Positions 7,516-15,408 are shown, numbered from the stretch's first letter. The stretch is DNA of 35,397 nucleotides from JBOGWP01 sp050693875 (GCA_050693875.1 JBOGWP010000030.1:1-35397), one strand, 5' to 3'. The notes: a model not told the origin generated them from the sequence alone. A program made the numbers and translations.

Positions 7516-9045
7516 TCAGAGAACGCCACCGGCGAGATCGGCCAGCACCGTCGCGGCGGCGTTGCGCCCCGCCGCCCCCATCACGCCCCCTCCAGGGCTC
7601 GCCCCCGACCCGCAGAGGTAGAGGCCGGGAAGCGGCGTCCGGTAGGGAAAGCGGGCTCCGAAGCTCTGGCCGGCGACGATCGCGCCGTGGAAGATGTCGC
7701 CGCCGGTCAGCCCGAAGCGCTCCTCGAGCTCGGGCGGGCCGAGCACCTGCGAGGCCAGCACCACATCGGGGACGTTCGGCGCGTAGCGGCCGAGGGTGTC
7801 GAGCACGGATTGCAGCGCATCGGCGGCGGACCAGCCGGTCGCCGGGGCGTACTGTGTGAAGGCGGAGACGACGTGCCGACCGGGCGGTGCGAGCGTCGGG
7901 TCCGTGGCGGACTGGATGAACACCTCCATGAAGGGACTCGACGAGAAGCGGCCCGCCTCGGCCTCGGCGTGGGCCGCCTCGAGATAGTTCATCGAGGGGG
8001 CGATCTCCGTCGTGGCGCGGTGCTGGGGGCCGAGCCCTCCCGGTAACGCCGAGAACTCCGGCAGCTCCGCAAGGGCGAGGTTCACCTTGGCCACTGCGCC
8101 GTCCACCCGCCACTCCTCCACGCGCCGCCGGAAGGCCGGGTCGAGCGCCTCCGGCGGGACGAGGACGAGGAAGGTGCGCTTCGGGTCTGCGTTCGAAAGC
8201 ACCACCGCGGCGCGCTCGACACCGCCGTCCGCCATCACCACGCCGGCCGCTTCGCCTTCGTCGACGAGCACGGAGGCAACACCGGCATCCGTTCTGATCT
8301 GCACCCCGGCCTCGCACGCGGCCGACCCAAGAGCCCCGGTCAGCGCCCCCATGCCGCCGCGCACCCATGCCCACGTACCCGTCGCTCCGTTCAGCTCCCC
8401 GCCGAGCGCGTGGTAGCCCATCACCCAGGCTGTGCCCGGCTCCCATGGTCCGGCATGGGTTCCAACCAGCCCCTGCGTGGCGAAGCAGGCCCGCACCTCG
8501 TCGGACTCGAAGAACGCCTCCGCCGTCTCGGCGACGCTCCCAGCCACCGCCAGCCGCCAGACGTCGGATCGGCCGCGCCGGGCCAGCTCGCGCTCGACCT
8601 CCAGCGGTGGCGGTGGCGACGCGCTCTCGGCGAACGGCCGGAGCAGCGCCACGGCCTCCTCCCAGAACCGCCCCCACCGCGGATAGGCATCGGCATCCGG
8701 GCGATGGATCCGAGCCAGCTCCTCCTGCGTCCGCGCCTCGTCGCGCCAGATGAAGAAATGCCGTCCGTCGGGGAGCGGGACGAACATCTGGGGATCCTTC
8801 GGGGTGAACGCCAACCTATGCCGGGCGAGCTCGAGCTCGCGGTAGACGTCGGGCCGCAGCAGCGAGAGCGCGTAGGAGGCGGCGGAGCCGCGGACGCCCG
8901 GCATGATCTCCTCGGTGACCGCGGCGCCACCGATGACCGAGTGGCGCTCCAGGACGAGCACCGACAGGCCGGCACGAGCCAGATAGCACGCGGCGACGAG
9001 CCCGTTGTGCCCGGCGCCGATCACGATCGCGTCCGTGGTATGCAC
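7516..9045 (-). CDS. Phytoene-desaturase-like FAD-dependent oxidoreductase
   Basis: The 509-residue flavoprotein belongs to the CrtI/PYROXD2-like group. The N-terminal FAD-binding Rossmann motif is AIVIGAGHNGLVAACYLARA, with GAGHNG at residues 10-15, followed by an acidic strand end LVLERHSVIGGAA. The C-terminal FAD signature is LPGLYLCGSGASPGGGVMG, about residues 465-483. No carotenoid genes are nearby, so the CrtI relation is structural and the substrate is unknown. The start is a GTG at 9045. Only 33 bp separate it from the divergent thioredoxin/NHL start, and TATTCT on the minus strand (9059-9054) lies 8 bp before the GTG. The transcript may therefore be leaderless. Confidence 0.9.
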   Translation of the reverse strand: MHTTDAIVIGAGHNGLVAACYLARAGLSVLVLERHSVIGGAAVTEEIMPGVRGSAASYALSLLRPDVYRELELARHRLAFTPKDPQMFVPLPDGRHFFIWRDEARTQEELARIHRPDADAYPRWGRFWEEAVALLRPFAESASPPPPLEVERELARRGRSDVWRLAVAGSVAETAEAFFESDEVRACFATQGLVGTHAGPWEPGTAWVMGYHALGGELNGATGTWAWVRGGMGALTGALGSAACEAGVQIRTDAGVASVLVDEGEAAGVVMADGGVERAAVVLSNADPKRTFLVLVPPEALDPAFRRRVEEWRVDGAVAKVNLALAELPEFSALPGGLGPQHRATTEIAPSMNYLEAAHAEAEAGRFSSSPFMEVFIQSATDPTLAPPGRHVVSAFTQYAPATGWSAADALQSVLDTLGRYAPNVPDVVLASQVLGPPELEERFGLTGGDIFHGAIVAGQSFGARFPYRTPLPGLYLCGSGASPGGGVMGAAGRNAAATVLADLAGGVL

Positions 9046-9195
9046 GGTTCCGGAGAATAATCAGGCAGGAGGTGAGCCGTGGCCATCCATGCGCCCGACC
9101 TGCCCACCGAGGCGATCTGGCTGAACGTCGAGCGTCCGCTGCGCCCCGAGGACCTGCGGGGGAGGGTGGTGCCGCTCGACTTCTGGATCTACTGC

Positions 9196-9229
9196 TGAAT
9201 CAACTGCCTCCATGCGCTGCCCGTGCTGG
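9196..9229 (+). promoter_or_regulatory. Bacterial SECIS-like hairpin after the in-frame TGA
   Basis: Downstream of TGA (9196-9198), CCA (9210-9212), unpaired T (9213) and GCGC (9214-9217) pair with GTGC (9223-9226) and TGG (9227-9229) around the loop TGCCC. Counting the T of TGA as 1, the bulged U is at 18 and the loop G at 24. As I recall the E. coli fdhF element, it has a 3-bp stem, a bulged U at 17/18 and loop G23-U24. The layout agrees closely, but in GC-rich coding DNA hairpins are common and chance is possible. Confidence 0.45.
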
Positions 9230-10560
9230 CCGCGGTCGAGAAGGAGCTGGAAGGACAGCCCTTCGTGGCGATCGGCGTCCACTCGCCGAGGTTCCCCAAC
9301 GAGCGAGACCAGGAGATGGTGTCGCGGCGGTTCGCCGGTACGGCGTCACGCATCCGGTCGTGATCGACTCCGGGATGCAGACGTGGAGCCGATACAGTGT
9401 TCGCCGTTGGCCGACGCTCGTGCTGATCGACGCCGCCGGCCGGGTGGTCGGGGCGGGCTCCGGCGAGCCGGAGACGCATACCTTGCGGCAAGCGGTGCGA
9501 CGCGTCATCGAGGAGAGTCGGCGTGAGGGGACGCTCTCGGAGGCGCCCCTGCCCCTCCGCCCAGAACGGGCTTTGCCCGGCTCCCTCGCCTACCGGGGCA
9601 AGGTCGTCGCCGCCGCCGGCCGCATCGTCGTTGCCGACACCGCCCATCACCAGTTCGTGGTCTGCAACGACCTCGGCGGCGAGCAGCTCCGGATCGGGTC
9701 GGGGGTTCCGGGCTTTGCGACGGCGCGCCCGAGGACGCCCGCTTCCATCAACCGAATGGGCTGGCGATCGCCGGCGACATCCTCTTCGTTGCCGACACCG
9801 GCAACCACGCCATCCGTGCGGTCGACCTGTTGTCGGGCCACGTCGCCACCGCCGCGGGGACGGGCGAGATGGGCCGCGGCGGTGTCAAGCCGGGGCCCGG
9901 GCGGGAGCGCGCGCTGCGCTCGCCCTGGGATCTCGCGTGGGACGGCGAGCGGCTGTTCGTGGCGATGGCCGGGACCCACCAGATCTGGACGTTCGACCCG
10001 GCAGGCGGCGAGCTCGACCTGTTCTGTGGGAACGGCCACGAGGTGCGGCGGAACGGCCCCGCGGCGGAGGCCTCGTTTGCCCAACCAAGCGGGCTCGCAC
10101 TCCTCGAGTGGGTGCTGTACGTCGCCGACAGCGAGATCTCGAGCATTCGGGCGGTCGCCCCACTCGGGCCCGGCGCACGGGTGCGAACTGTCTGCGGATC
10201 CGGCGACCTCTTCGGATTCGGGGACCGCGACGGCATCGGCGAGGAGGTGCTCCTACAGCATCCGATCGGCATCGCCGGCGGCGACGGAGCCCTCTTCGTC
10301 GCCGACACCTTCAACCACAAGGTGAAGCGGGTGGATCCTCACACCGGCGCGTGCACGACGCTCTTCGGCAGCAGCGAGCCGGAGCGGCTTCCCGAGCTCG
10401 TGCCCGAGTACGCGCTCGAGCCGGCCTCCGCCGCCTCCGCGGCGTTCTTCGAACCGGAGGGGCTCGCGATCTACGACAGAAGGCTGCTCGTCGCGGACAC
10501 CAACAACCACCGCGTCCTTGCCGTCGACCTCACCTCAGGGGAGCGACACGTCGTGATCGG

Positions 10561-10902
10561 AGGCCGAGCGGCCCACCGACGCTCAACTGCTCGCGGCGAT
10601 TTTGTGTCGCGCCCACGTCTCCGGCCAGCCCTCGATCTCGCACAGGTAGTCGAGGCGACCTCGAGGGGACGACGATCCTTCGGCGCAGCCGCTCCTTCAC
10701 GTCTCCGCTCAGCATTGCACCCCGGGGATGCGCCCCCGAGGCCAATATATCAGTCTTCGATCTATCGGAACCCGATAGAGAGGCCCACGGAGCCATCAAC
10801 GGGTGCGCGGCTCCCCCGGCCGGAGTAGGGTCTGACTCTGCGACGAGTGACGCCGGCGGGTCAGGGTACGAAGCAGCCAAACATCGACGGGAGGTGGGTC
10901 TG
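10561..10902. other. Unassigned region between NHL homology and the holin-family gene
   Basis: The NHL frame runs on to 10828 but loses resemblance to blades after about 10560. A minus-strand stretch ending at 10583 reads LDYLCEIEGWPETWARHKIAASS but has no start codon in that frame. A nearby minus-strand ATG opens MLSGDVKERLRRRIVV in another frame. It may be a decayed small gene. The region also contains the palindrome listed separately and the ribosome site of the next gene. Confidence 0.35.
10761..10779. promoter_or_regulatory. Perfect 8-bp-arm palindrome, probable operator
   Basis: TCTATCGG AAC CCGATAGA lies next to an unusually AT-rich CAATATATCAG (10743-10753). Local composition differs sharply from surrounding coding DNA, as expected for a promoter-operator. 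It is about 124 bp upstream of the holin-family gene, and could also serve the decayed minus-strand frame. The binding protein is unknown. Confidence 0.45.
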
Positions 10903-11325
10903 ATGGACGGTCCGATCGACCTCCAGCAGGGCAATCACCGCGGCTCGGAGCGATCGCTGGGTCAGGTTGCGCAGTCGATTGCCGCCGACGCCGCCTCGCT
11001 CGTTCGCAAGGAGGTCGAGCTGGCCCGCCAGGAGGTCGTCGAGGCGGTGACCGCCCGCCTGAAGGCCGCGGGTGCGCTGGCGGTCGCCGGATTCTTCGGG
11101 CTCTTCGCATTCATCTTCCTTGCGGCCGCCGCAGCGTCGGCGCTCGACCTGGTCGTGGCCGCCTGGGCATCGCGGCTGATCGTCGCGGGAGGGTTCCTCG
11201 CCATCGCGGCCGCCGCCGCCGGGTTCGGTGCCGCGAGGATCAAGCACCCCCCGCTCGCCCCAGAACACATGAAGCGCAGGGTGAAGGAGGACCTGGAATG
11301 GGCGAAAAAGCAGCTGAGACGGTGA
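10903..11325 (+). CDS. Phage holin family (holin superfamily III-like) membrane protein
   Basis: The 140-residue protein has an amphipathic helical N-terminus (SLGQVAQSIAADAASLVRKEVELARQEVVEAV). Two transmembrane helices follow, near residues 55-80 and 85-105 (AGALAVAGFFGLFAFIFLAA; LIVAGGFLAIAAAAAGFGAA). The C-terminal tail is basic (HMKRRVKEDLEWAKKQLRR). This is the layout of the chromosomal putative actinobacterial holin-X/DUF1469-like family, whose role is generally not lytic. The start ATG at 10903 follows GGGAGGTGG. Its end overlaps the next gene by 28 bp, a pairing with DUF3618 seen widely in actinobacteria. Confidence 0.82.
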   Translation: MDGPIDLQQGNHRGSERSLGQVAQSIAADAASLVRKEVELARQEVVEAVTARLKAAGALAVAGFFGLFAFIFLAAAAASALDLVVAAWASRLIVAGGFLAIAAAAAGFGAARIKHPPLAPEHMKRRVKEDLEWAKKQLRR

Positions 11326-11702
11326 GGGAGATCGAGGACATCCGCGGCCGCCTCGAGAACGACATCCGCGAGCTGGAGGAGCGGCTCCCCGCCGCCGGTA
11401 TGTGGGCCCGCCGCGCCGCCACCATCGCCGCCGGAGCGGGAGGCGGGGCGACGGTCCTCCTGGTGCTCGTCCGCCGCTTGCGCAAGCGCAGGGGCCGCAA
11501 GGCCAAGGAGGCCGAGCAGGCGACGTCGTCCTCGATCGTGCAGATCCTGCCGGAGTTCGCAGACGCGCTGAAGGGCGCGCTCGACGGTGGGCGGTGGAAG
11601 CCGTGGGTCGGGTGGGCGTTCGGCGCGTGGCTGATCCTGCGGCTCGCCGAGCTTCGCCAGTTGCGGCGCCTTCAGCGAGCGGTGCTCACCGGGCATCGCT
11701 GA
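11298..11702 (+). CDS. DUF3618-like membrane protein
   Basis: The 134-residue protein begins with a short coiled helix typical of DUF3618 (TVREIEDIRGRLENDIRELEERL), followed by a transmembrane segment (AATIAAGAGGGATVLLVLV, about 39-57) and a very basic stretch (RRLRKRRGRKAKEAE). A second hydrophobic segment is near WVGWAFGAWLILRLAELR. The ATG lies inside the preceding gene with GGAGG seven bases upstream, so the pair is translationally linked. It is probably an envelope-associated partner of the holin-like protein, with biochemical function unknown. Confidence 0.78.
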   Translation: MGEKAAETVREIEDIRGRLENDIRELEERLPAAGMWARRAATIAAGAGGGATVLLVLVRRLRKRRGRKAKEAEQATSSSIVQILPEFADALKGALDGGRWKPWVGWAFGAWLILRLAELRQLRRLQRAVLTGHR

Positions 11703-11801
11703 GCCAGCTCCCCCCTGAGCGGGCATGCGACGGGAGGTGCCCTCGAAACCCCCATTCGCGCTGAGGCCGGGCTCAAAGGCCCGGCCCGACTCCAGCGTGC
11801 G

Positions 11802-11969
11802 CTAACGGATGTTGCTCTCTGCGAAGTTGAGAATGGTCTGCGTGGGCACCTTCACGCCGTGCTTCTTCTGCAGGTGCTCCGTCCACTTTCGAAGCACGTC
11901 CTCCTTGCTCCCCCCTCGAATGGGAAACGTGCAGGTCGCTCCGAGGTCGACGCACCGAATCTCCGGCAC
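11802..11969 (-). CDS. DUF1059-like 55-residue protein, copy 1 (Cys form)
   Basis: The small protein reads VPEIRCVDLGATCTFPIRGG from a GTG with AAGGAGG five bases upstream. It continues with SKEDVLRKWTEHLQKKHG and a tail TQTILNFAESNIR. The pattern C-x2-LG-x2-C-x-F, then a helix ending in H-x4-HG, matches DUF1059. Cys6 and Cys13 are both encoded by TGC. A paralog of the same length lies 232 bp away on the same strand. Its role is unknown; paired Cys and His residues suggest metal binding or redox activity. Confidence 0.8.
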   Translation of the reverse strand: MPEIRCVDLGATCTFPIRGGSKEDVLRKWTEHLQKKHGVKVPTQTILNFAESNIR

Positions 11970-12201
11970 AAGTTCCTCCTTATCGGCTCAAGCGATCGTG
12001 GTTCCACTCCACCAGCCTCGGTCCCGCCGGCGAAGATGATTGACGCGGCCCGGGACGGTCGCTACTCGACCGCGCGGTGGGACCTCGACACTCGCCGTGA
12101 CACGCCCGGCCGAGGCGCCCGAGAGGGTCCCGGACGCCTGGCCTTCCTCGGCGGCGTTCAGGGCCGGCTGCCGGCCTCGCACGGAGGCCGTCTACCTGCA
12201 C

Positions 12202-12369
12202 CTATCGGATTTGGCGCTCCGCGAAGTTCATGATCGTCTGCGTGGGCACCTTCACCGCATGCTTCCTCTGAAGGTGTTCCGCGAACTTCCGAAGCACTTC
12301 CTCCTTGCTGCCCCCACGAATGGGAGACGTGCAGGTAGCTCCGAGGTCAACTCACCGAATCTCCGGCAT
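12202..12369 (-). CDS. DUF1059-like 55-codon paralog, copy 2, with in-frame TGA at codon 6
   Basis: The frame starts at an ATG behind GAGGAGGG. It reads MPEIR, then TGA (12354-12352), then VDLGATCTSPIRGG, SKEEVLRKFAEHLQRKHAVK and VPTQTIMNFAERQIR to a TAG, the same length as copy 1. TGA occupies exactly the position of Cys6 in copy 1. The rest of the frame is conserved and has no other stop or frameshift, and differences from copy 1 include many silent and conservative changes. If TGA encodes selenocysteine this is a full-length small selenoprotein; if not, it is a single-nonsense pseudogene giving a 5-residue peptide. A start after the TGA is not evident. Confidence 0.6.
12323..12342 (-). promoter_or_regulatory. 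Hairpin downstream of the DUF1059-like TGA
   Basis: On the minus strand GGAG and AC pair with GT and CTCC, leaving a two-base CT bulge on the 5' side and a six-base loop CTGCAC. Counting the T of TGA as 1, the bulged U is at 18 and a loop G is at 23. The Cys-encoding paralog has G instead of U at 18 and one weaker G-T pair. A SECIS role is inferred, and the stem is short. Confidence 0.3.
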
Positions 12370-12415
12370 CAACCCTCCTCTCGTCACCCTCGTGTCGTGC
12401 TCGTTCCTGGTCGGT

Positions 12416-12829
12416 TCAGCGTCGTCCCCTGCGAGTGGTGCTGCTGCCGCGGGCCTTCCTGGGGGTACGCGGGCGGGCCATCTCGGTGGTCGGCTCCTCC
12501 ATCATCATTTCCGACCCCATCTCACTCTCTTCCTCCATCATCGTCATGCTCGGGGCCCGCGGCGCGCTGCGGCGGGGAGCCGCCGGAGCCTGGGCTCGGG
12601 CAACCAGCCCGCGCACCGCCTGGTCGACCCGCGAGACGTCGCCGACAATCTCGCCGATGACTCCCCCGAGAGGCTGGGTCTGGTTCGCGATCGAGCGCAC
12701 GCCGGCGATGATCGTCCCGAGCGTGAAATTGACGTGCTTCAGGATCGCAGCGATGGTGATCAGGTAGAGCGCGAGGGCTACCACCGTGATGAAAACGCCG
12801 ATCAACGTCACGACTCCTGCTGCCGGCAT
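12416..12829 (-). CDS. Single-span membrane protein with Met/Glu-rich tail
   Basis: The 137-residue product starts at an ATG behind GGGAGGA. It has one clear N-terminal transmembrane helix (VVTLIGVFITVVALALYLITIAAIL, about 6-30). A short region HVNFTLGTIIAGVRSIANQTQPLGGVIGEIVGDVSRVDQAVRGL follows, resembling DUF948-like or tail-fibre-like helical stalks. The disordered tail contains Met/Glu repeats (MTMMEEESEMGSEMMMEEP) and a basic end. It probably sits in the cytoplasmic membrane. I do not recognise a named family. It lies between the amidase gene and the DUF1059-like pair on the same strand. Confidence 0.75.
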   Translation of the reverse strand: MPAAGVVTLIGVFITVVALALYLITIAAILKHVNFTLGTIIAGVRSIANQTQPLGGVIGEIVGDVSRVDQAVRGLVARAQAPAAPRRSAPRAPSMTMMEEESEMGSEMMMEEPTTEMARPRTPRKARGSSTTRRGRR

Positions 12830-12934
12830 GAACTCGTCCTCCCTTTCGCCCCTAGGCCAACCATTTATACGGCCACCGTTACGCTTACGGATTGGAGAGT
12901 ATCCCCTTTTCTCCGCTGATTGGCGAGTTTTCCT

Positions 12935-14017
12935 TTAGGACGGATCCCGGCACCCGGTTCGGCCCCCGCCGGGCCCAGCGGGCTCGGATCTCGGATACGG
13001 GTTGGTGAACCCCGACCCCGCGTCCGGGGTCCGCAGGAACCGGGCAAGGGCCCGAGCGACGGCACGGGCCTCCTCGCGTCGAACGTCCTCCCGACGAAGC
13101 AATGCCTCCTCGCTTGGATTGCTGACGAAGGCCAGCTCCGCCAGCGATGCAACCACCCCGGACTCCGCGGGCCGGCGCAAAATGCCGTAGTAATCCGCCC
13201 CGGCGCTGTTCAGCCGCCACTTCGCACCGGCGTCGGTGTCGCCCACCCAGCTTGCCGGGAAGCGGGCGAGCGCGGCGGCGACCTCTTCGAAGAGCAGGCC
13301 GGCGAGCCGGCGCGACTCCGGTGAGCGGTACTGGAAGTAGGTCTCGGTCCCAGGACGGGGAAGCGGCCCGTCAGGGTCGGCGTTGTGATGGATCGACACG
13401 AGCGCGGACGCATGGGCGGCGGCGGCAAAGCGGGCGCGGAAGGCCAGCGTCGCCCGGTAGTCCGCGGTCCGCGTCACAACCGCGCCGATCCCCTCCGAGC
13501 GCAGCCTCTCGGCGGCCTCGAGGGCGACGTCGAGGTTGACCTCCTTCTCGGTCAGTCCGGCCGAGCCCATCGCGCCGTTCTCGTCACCTCCGTGGCCGGG
13601 GTCGAGCACGACGGTGGCCGGCGGGAGCATCGACCCGGAAGAGCGCGCCATCCAGCCCTCCCGCTCGCAGGGCGTGAGCACCTTCACCCACCCCTCTGAA
13701 ACCTCCGCGTAGGGAAGGGGCACGTTCGCAGCGAGTCGGCCCAACGCCGGCCCGCCGGGACGAGAGGCGAGAGCCGCACCCTCGCCGCCGGTGACGTAGA
13801 CGCCGGGGGCAGATGCCGGAGGAAGCTGCGTCGGGGGCGCCGCAGCGGGAGAGGGAACAGGTTCGGGCGGGGGGAGTGCCGGCGACGCCCCGGGCGACGC
13901 CGAGGGTGGCGAGGTCGAGACGACCGGCGTCGGCGCGCCGCGGCATGCCGCAAGAGCCGGGACGGTCAGCGCCACCGCCAGCAGCGGCCACCGGCGGAGT
14001 CCGGCCGGCCCTTTCAG
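12935..14017 (-). CDS. N-acetylmuramoyl-L-alanine amidase (Amidase_3), probable lipoprotein
   Basis: This is a zinc amidase that cleaves the bond between muramic acid and the stem peptide. A basic-hydrophobic leader GLRRWPLLAVALTVPALAAC ends in a lipobox (LAAC), then a Pro/Ser/Ala-rich linker. An SH3b-like domain (VYVTGGEGAALASRPGG to WMARSSG) precedes the catalytic domain. Zinc and catalytic residues are visible: His in VVLDPGHGG, Glu in TEKEVNLDVAL, His in ALVSIHHNAD, Glu in LAELAFVSNPSEE. No ATG, GTG or TTG fits before the leader. The best start is a CTG at 14017 that overlaps the upstream MFS stop as CTGA, so coupled translation is likely. It is exported and membrane-anchored, so probably acts in cell-wall remodelling. 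Confidence 0.85.
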   Translation of the reverse strand: MKGPAGLRRWPLLAVALTVPALAACRGAPTPVVSTSPPSASPGASPALPPPEPVPSPAAAPPTQLPPASAPGVYVTGGEGAALASRPGGPALGRLAANVPLPYAEVSEGWVKVLTPCEREGWMARSSGSMLPPATVVLDPGHGGDENGAMGSAGLTEKEVNLDVALEAAERLRSEGIGAVVTRTADYRATLAFRARFAAAAHASALVSIHHNADPDGPLPRPGTETYFQYRSPESRRLAGLLFEEVAAALARFPASWVGDTDAGAKWRLNSAGADYYGILRRPAESGVVASLAELAFVSNPSEEALLRREDVRREEARAVARALARFLRTPDAGSGFTNPYPRSEPAGPGGGRTGCRDPS

Positions 14018-15321
14018 GTCGCCACCGGATCCGGAGCGAGGTCCTCGGGCTGCCAGACCCTCGGCGTGTCGGTGACGGGGCGAAGGATCAGATACGACAG
14101 GCCAATCATCGCCACCAGCGTGGCGACCGCGGCCGGCCTCCCCCAGCCGAGCCAGTCGACGACGCCTGCCCATATCACCGGCCCAATGATCGAGGCGAAG
14201 CGCCCCGACATCGAATAGAGGCCGAAGAACTGTCCGAGGTAGCGCGGGGGCGACAGCAGGAGCATGTAGGGACGGTCGGCGCTCCAGGTACCGCCCAGCG
14301 CGATCCCCGACAGTGGGGCGACCAGCCAGAACAATCCGGTCGGCAGGCCGGCGAGCGGAATCGCGACCACCAGCACCATCGTCGCCGCCCAGACCGCGAG
14401 CACCAGGTTCAAGGAGCGGCGGGGGCCGATGCGGTCGACGAGCGCCCCGACGAGGAGCGCCCCGATCGCCGCACCGACGATCCCTACCAGCAGCACGATC
14501 TGGACCAGGCTCTGGGAGAAACCCGCCTCCTTCGTGAGATAGATCCCCATGAAGGCGATCAGCGTGGTGACCGCGTCGCTGTAGAAGACCCGGCCGATCA
14601 GGAACCGGCCGAGCCCGGGATAGCGGCGGGCCAGGTGCAAGGTCTCCCGCACCTGGCCAATCGCCCTCGACACGAGCATGCCTGCGCCGGACATACGCCG
14701 CGCCCGCCGCTCGCGGACGAAGAGGAAGCACGGGATCGAGAAGAGCAGGAAGCCCACCGCCGTCGCCTGGAAGATCGCCGGCTTGGCCGCCGACTCGCCG
14801 AGACGAGCCGTGAGGAGGATGCCCGTGCCGACGCCGAGGAACGAGCCGAGGTAGCCGAGCCCCACGCCGAGGCCCCCGACCCTCCCCCGGTTGGCCTCGG
14901 TGCTGACGTCGGCGAGCAGGGCGTCGTAGAAGACCGAGCCGGCCTGGAAGAACACGTTTGCGGCGGCGAAGAGGAACAGGGCGAGGAGCAGCGAGCGGGT
15001 CCCCAGGAAGAAGGTGAGCCCGACGCACGCCAACGTGCTGGCGGCGAGGAAGGGCATGCGCCGCCCGGCCTGGTCGGAGATCGCTCCGATGAGCGGAGCC
15101 AGGACGAGGACGACCGCCATCGACGCGCTGTTGGCCAGCCCGTAGTGCGAATCGGTTCCCCCGAGGTCGAGCGTGATCCAGAGCGCGAAATACAGGGAGA
15201 CGACGTTCATCGAGAAAATCGTGTTGGCCAGGTCGTAGAGGGCCCAGCTGATCACCGCCCGCCGCGGTGGAGTCGGCCGATCGAAGGCGCCGGTGCGAGC
15301 TGAGATCTCGAGAGGCTTCAC
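14014..15321 (-). CDS. MFS transporter, UMF1/Atg22-like family
   Basis: The 435-residue integral membrane protein has about 12 hydrophobic segments. Its first helix carries ALYDLANTIFSMNVVSLYFALWI, the signature of the UMF1 (unknown major facilitator) family related to Atg22. A cytoplasmic loop RERRARR near the middle separates the two halves. The frame is open further upstream (to 15489), but that stretch is Arg-rich and unlike the family. GTG at 15321 behind GGTGAGCG gives the usual length. Its stop overlaps the amidase start. The substrate is unknown; Atg22-like proteins export amino acids in yeast. It diverges from glnA. Confidence 0.85.
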   Translation of the reverse strand: MKPLEISARTGAFDRPTPPRRAVISWALYDLANTIFSMNVVSLYFALWITLDLGGTDSHYGLANSASMAVVLVLAPLIGAISDQAGRRMPFLAASTLACVGLTFFLGTRSLLLALFLFAAANVFFQAGSVFYDALLADVSTEANRGRVGGLGVGLGYLGSFLGVGTGILLTARLGESAAKPAIFQATAVGFLLFSIPCFLFVRERRARRMSGAGMLVSRAIGQVRETLHLARRYPGLGRFLIGRVFYSDAVTTLIAFMGIYLTKEAGFSQSLVQIVLLVGIVGAAIGALLVGALVDRIGPRRSLNLVLAVWAATMVLVVAIPLAGLPTGLFWLVAPLSGIALGGTWSADRPYMLLLSPPRYLGQFFGLYSMSGRFASIIGPVIWAGVVDWLGWGRPAAVATLVAMIGLSYLILRPVTDTPRVWQPEDLAPDPVAT

Positions 15322-15408
15322 CGCGCGCTCACCGATCGAAGTGTGGCTGAGGCCGGCCCCGCGCACAATCGGCGCACCCCATTCGACGCACCGACGGGTC
15401 GCCCGATA

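Larger units (their letters stand above)
9079..10828 (+). pseudogene. Thioredoxin-like/NHL-repeat protein with in-frame TGA at the redox Cys, two frameshifts
   Basis: The start is a GTG with a near-perfect AGGAGGTGA five bases upstream. The N-terminal part (WLNVERPLRPEDLRG, LDFWIYC-TGA-INCLHALPVL, AIGVHSPRFPNERD) matches the thioredoxin domain of NHLRC2-like proteins, whose usual motif is YCCINC. Here the second Cys, first of CxxC, is TGA (codon 40, 9196-9198). Reading TGA as selenocysteine gives a UxxC redox centre. Two single-base losses, near 9325 and near 9720, change frame. Restoring one base at each recovers conserved sequence (RRYGVTHPVVIDSG, then APEDARFHQPNGLAIAGD). NHL blades follow (FVADTGNHAIRAVDL, YVADSEISSIRAV, FVADTFNHKVKRVD, VADTNNHRVLAVDL). 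Homology fades near 10560, where a C-terminal domain seems missing. As written the gene is interrupted. Sequence error, recent decay, or a true selenoprotein with errors remain possible. Confidence 0.75.

Noticed and set aside
13813..15303. Plus-strand 496-codon frame opposite the amidase and MFS genes
   Set aside because: It is charged low-complexity sequence (Arg/Glu/Asp repeats) mirroring membrane-protein codons on the other strand, and has no ribosome site.
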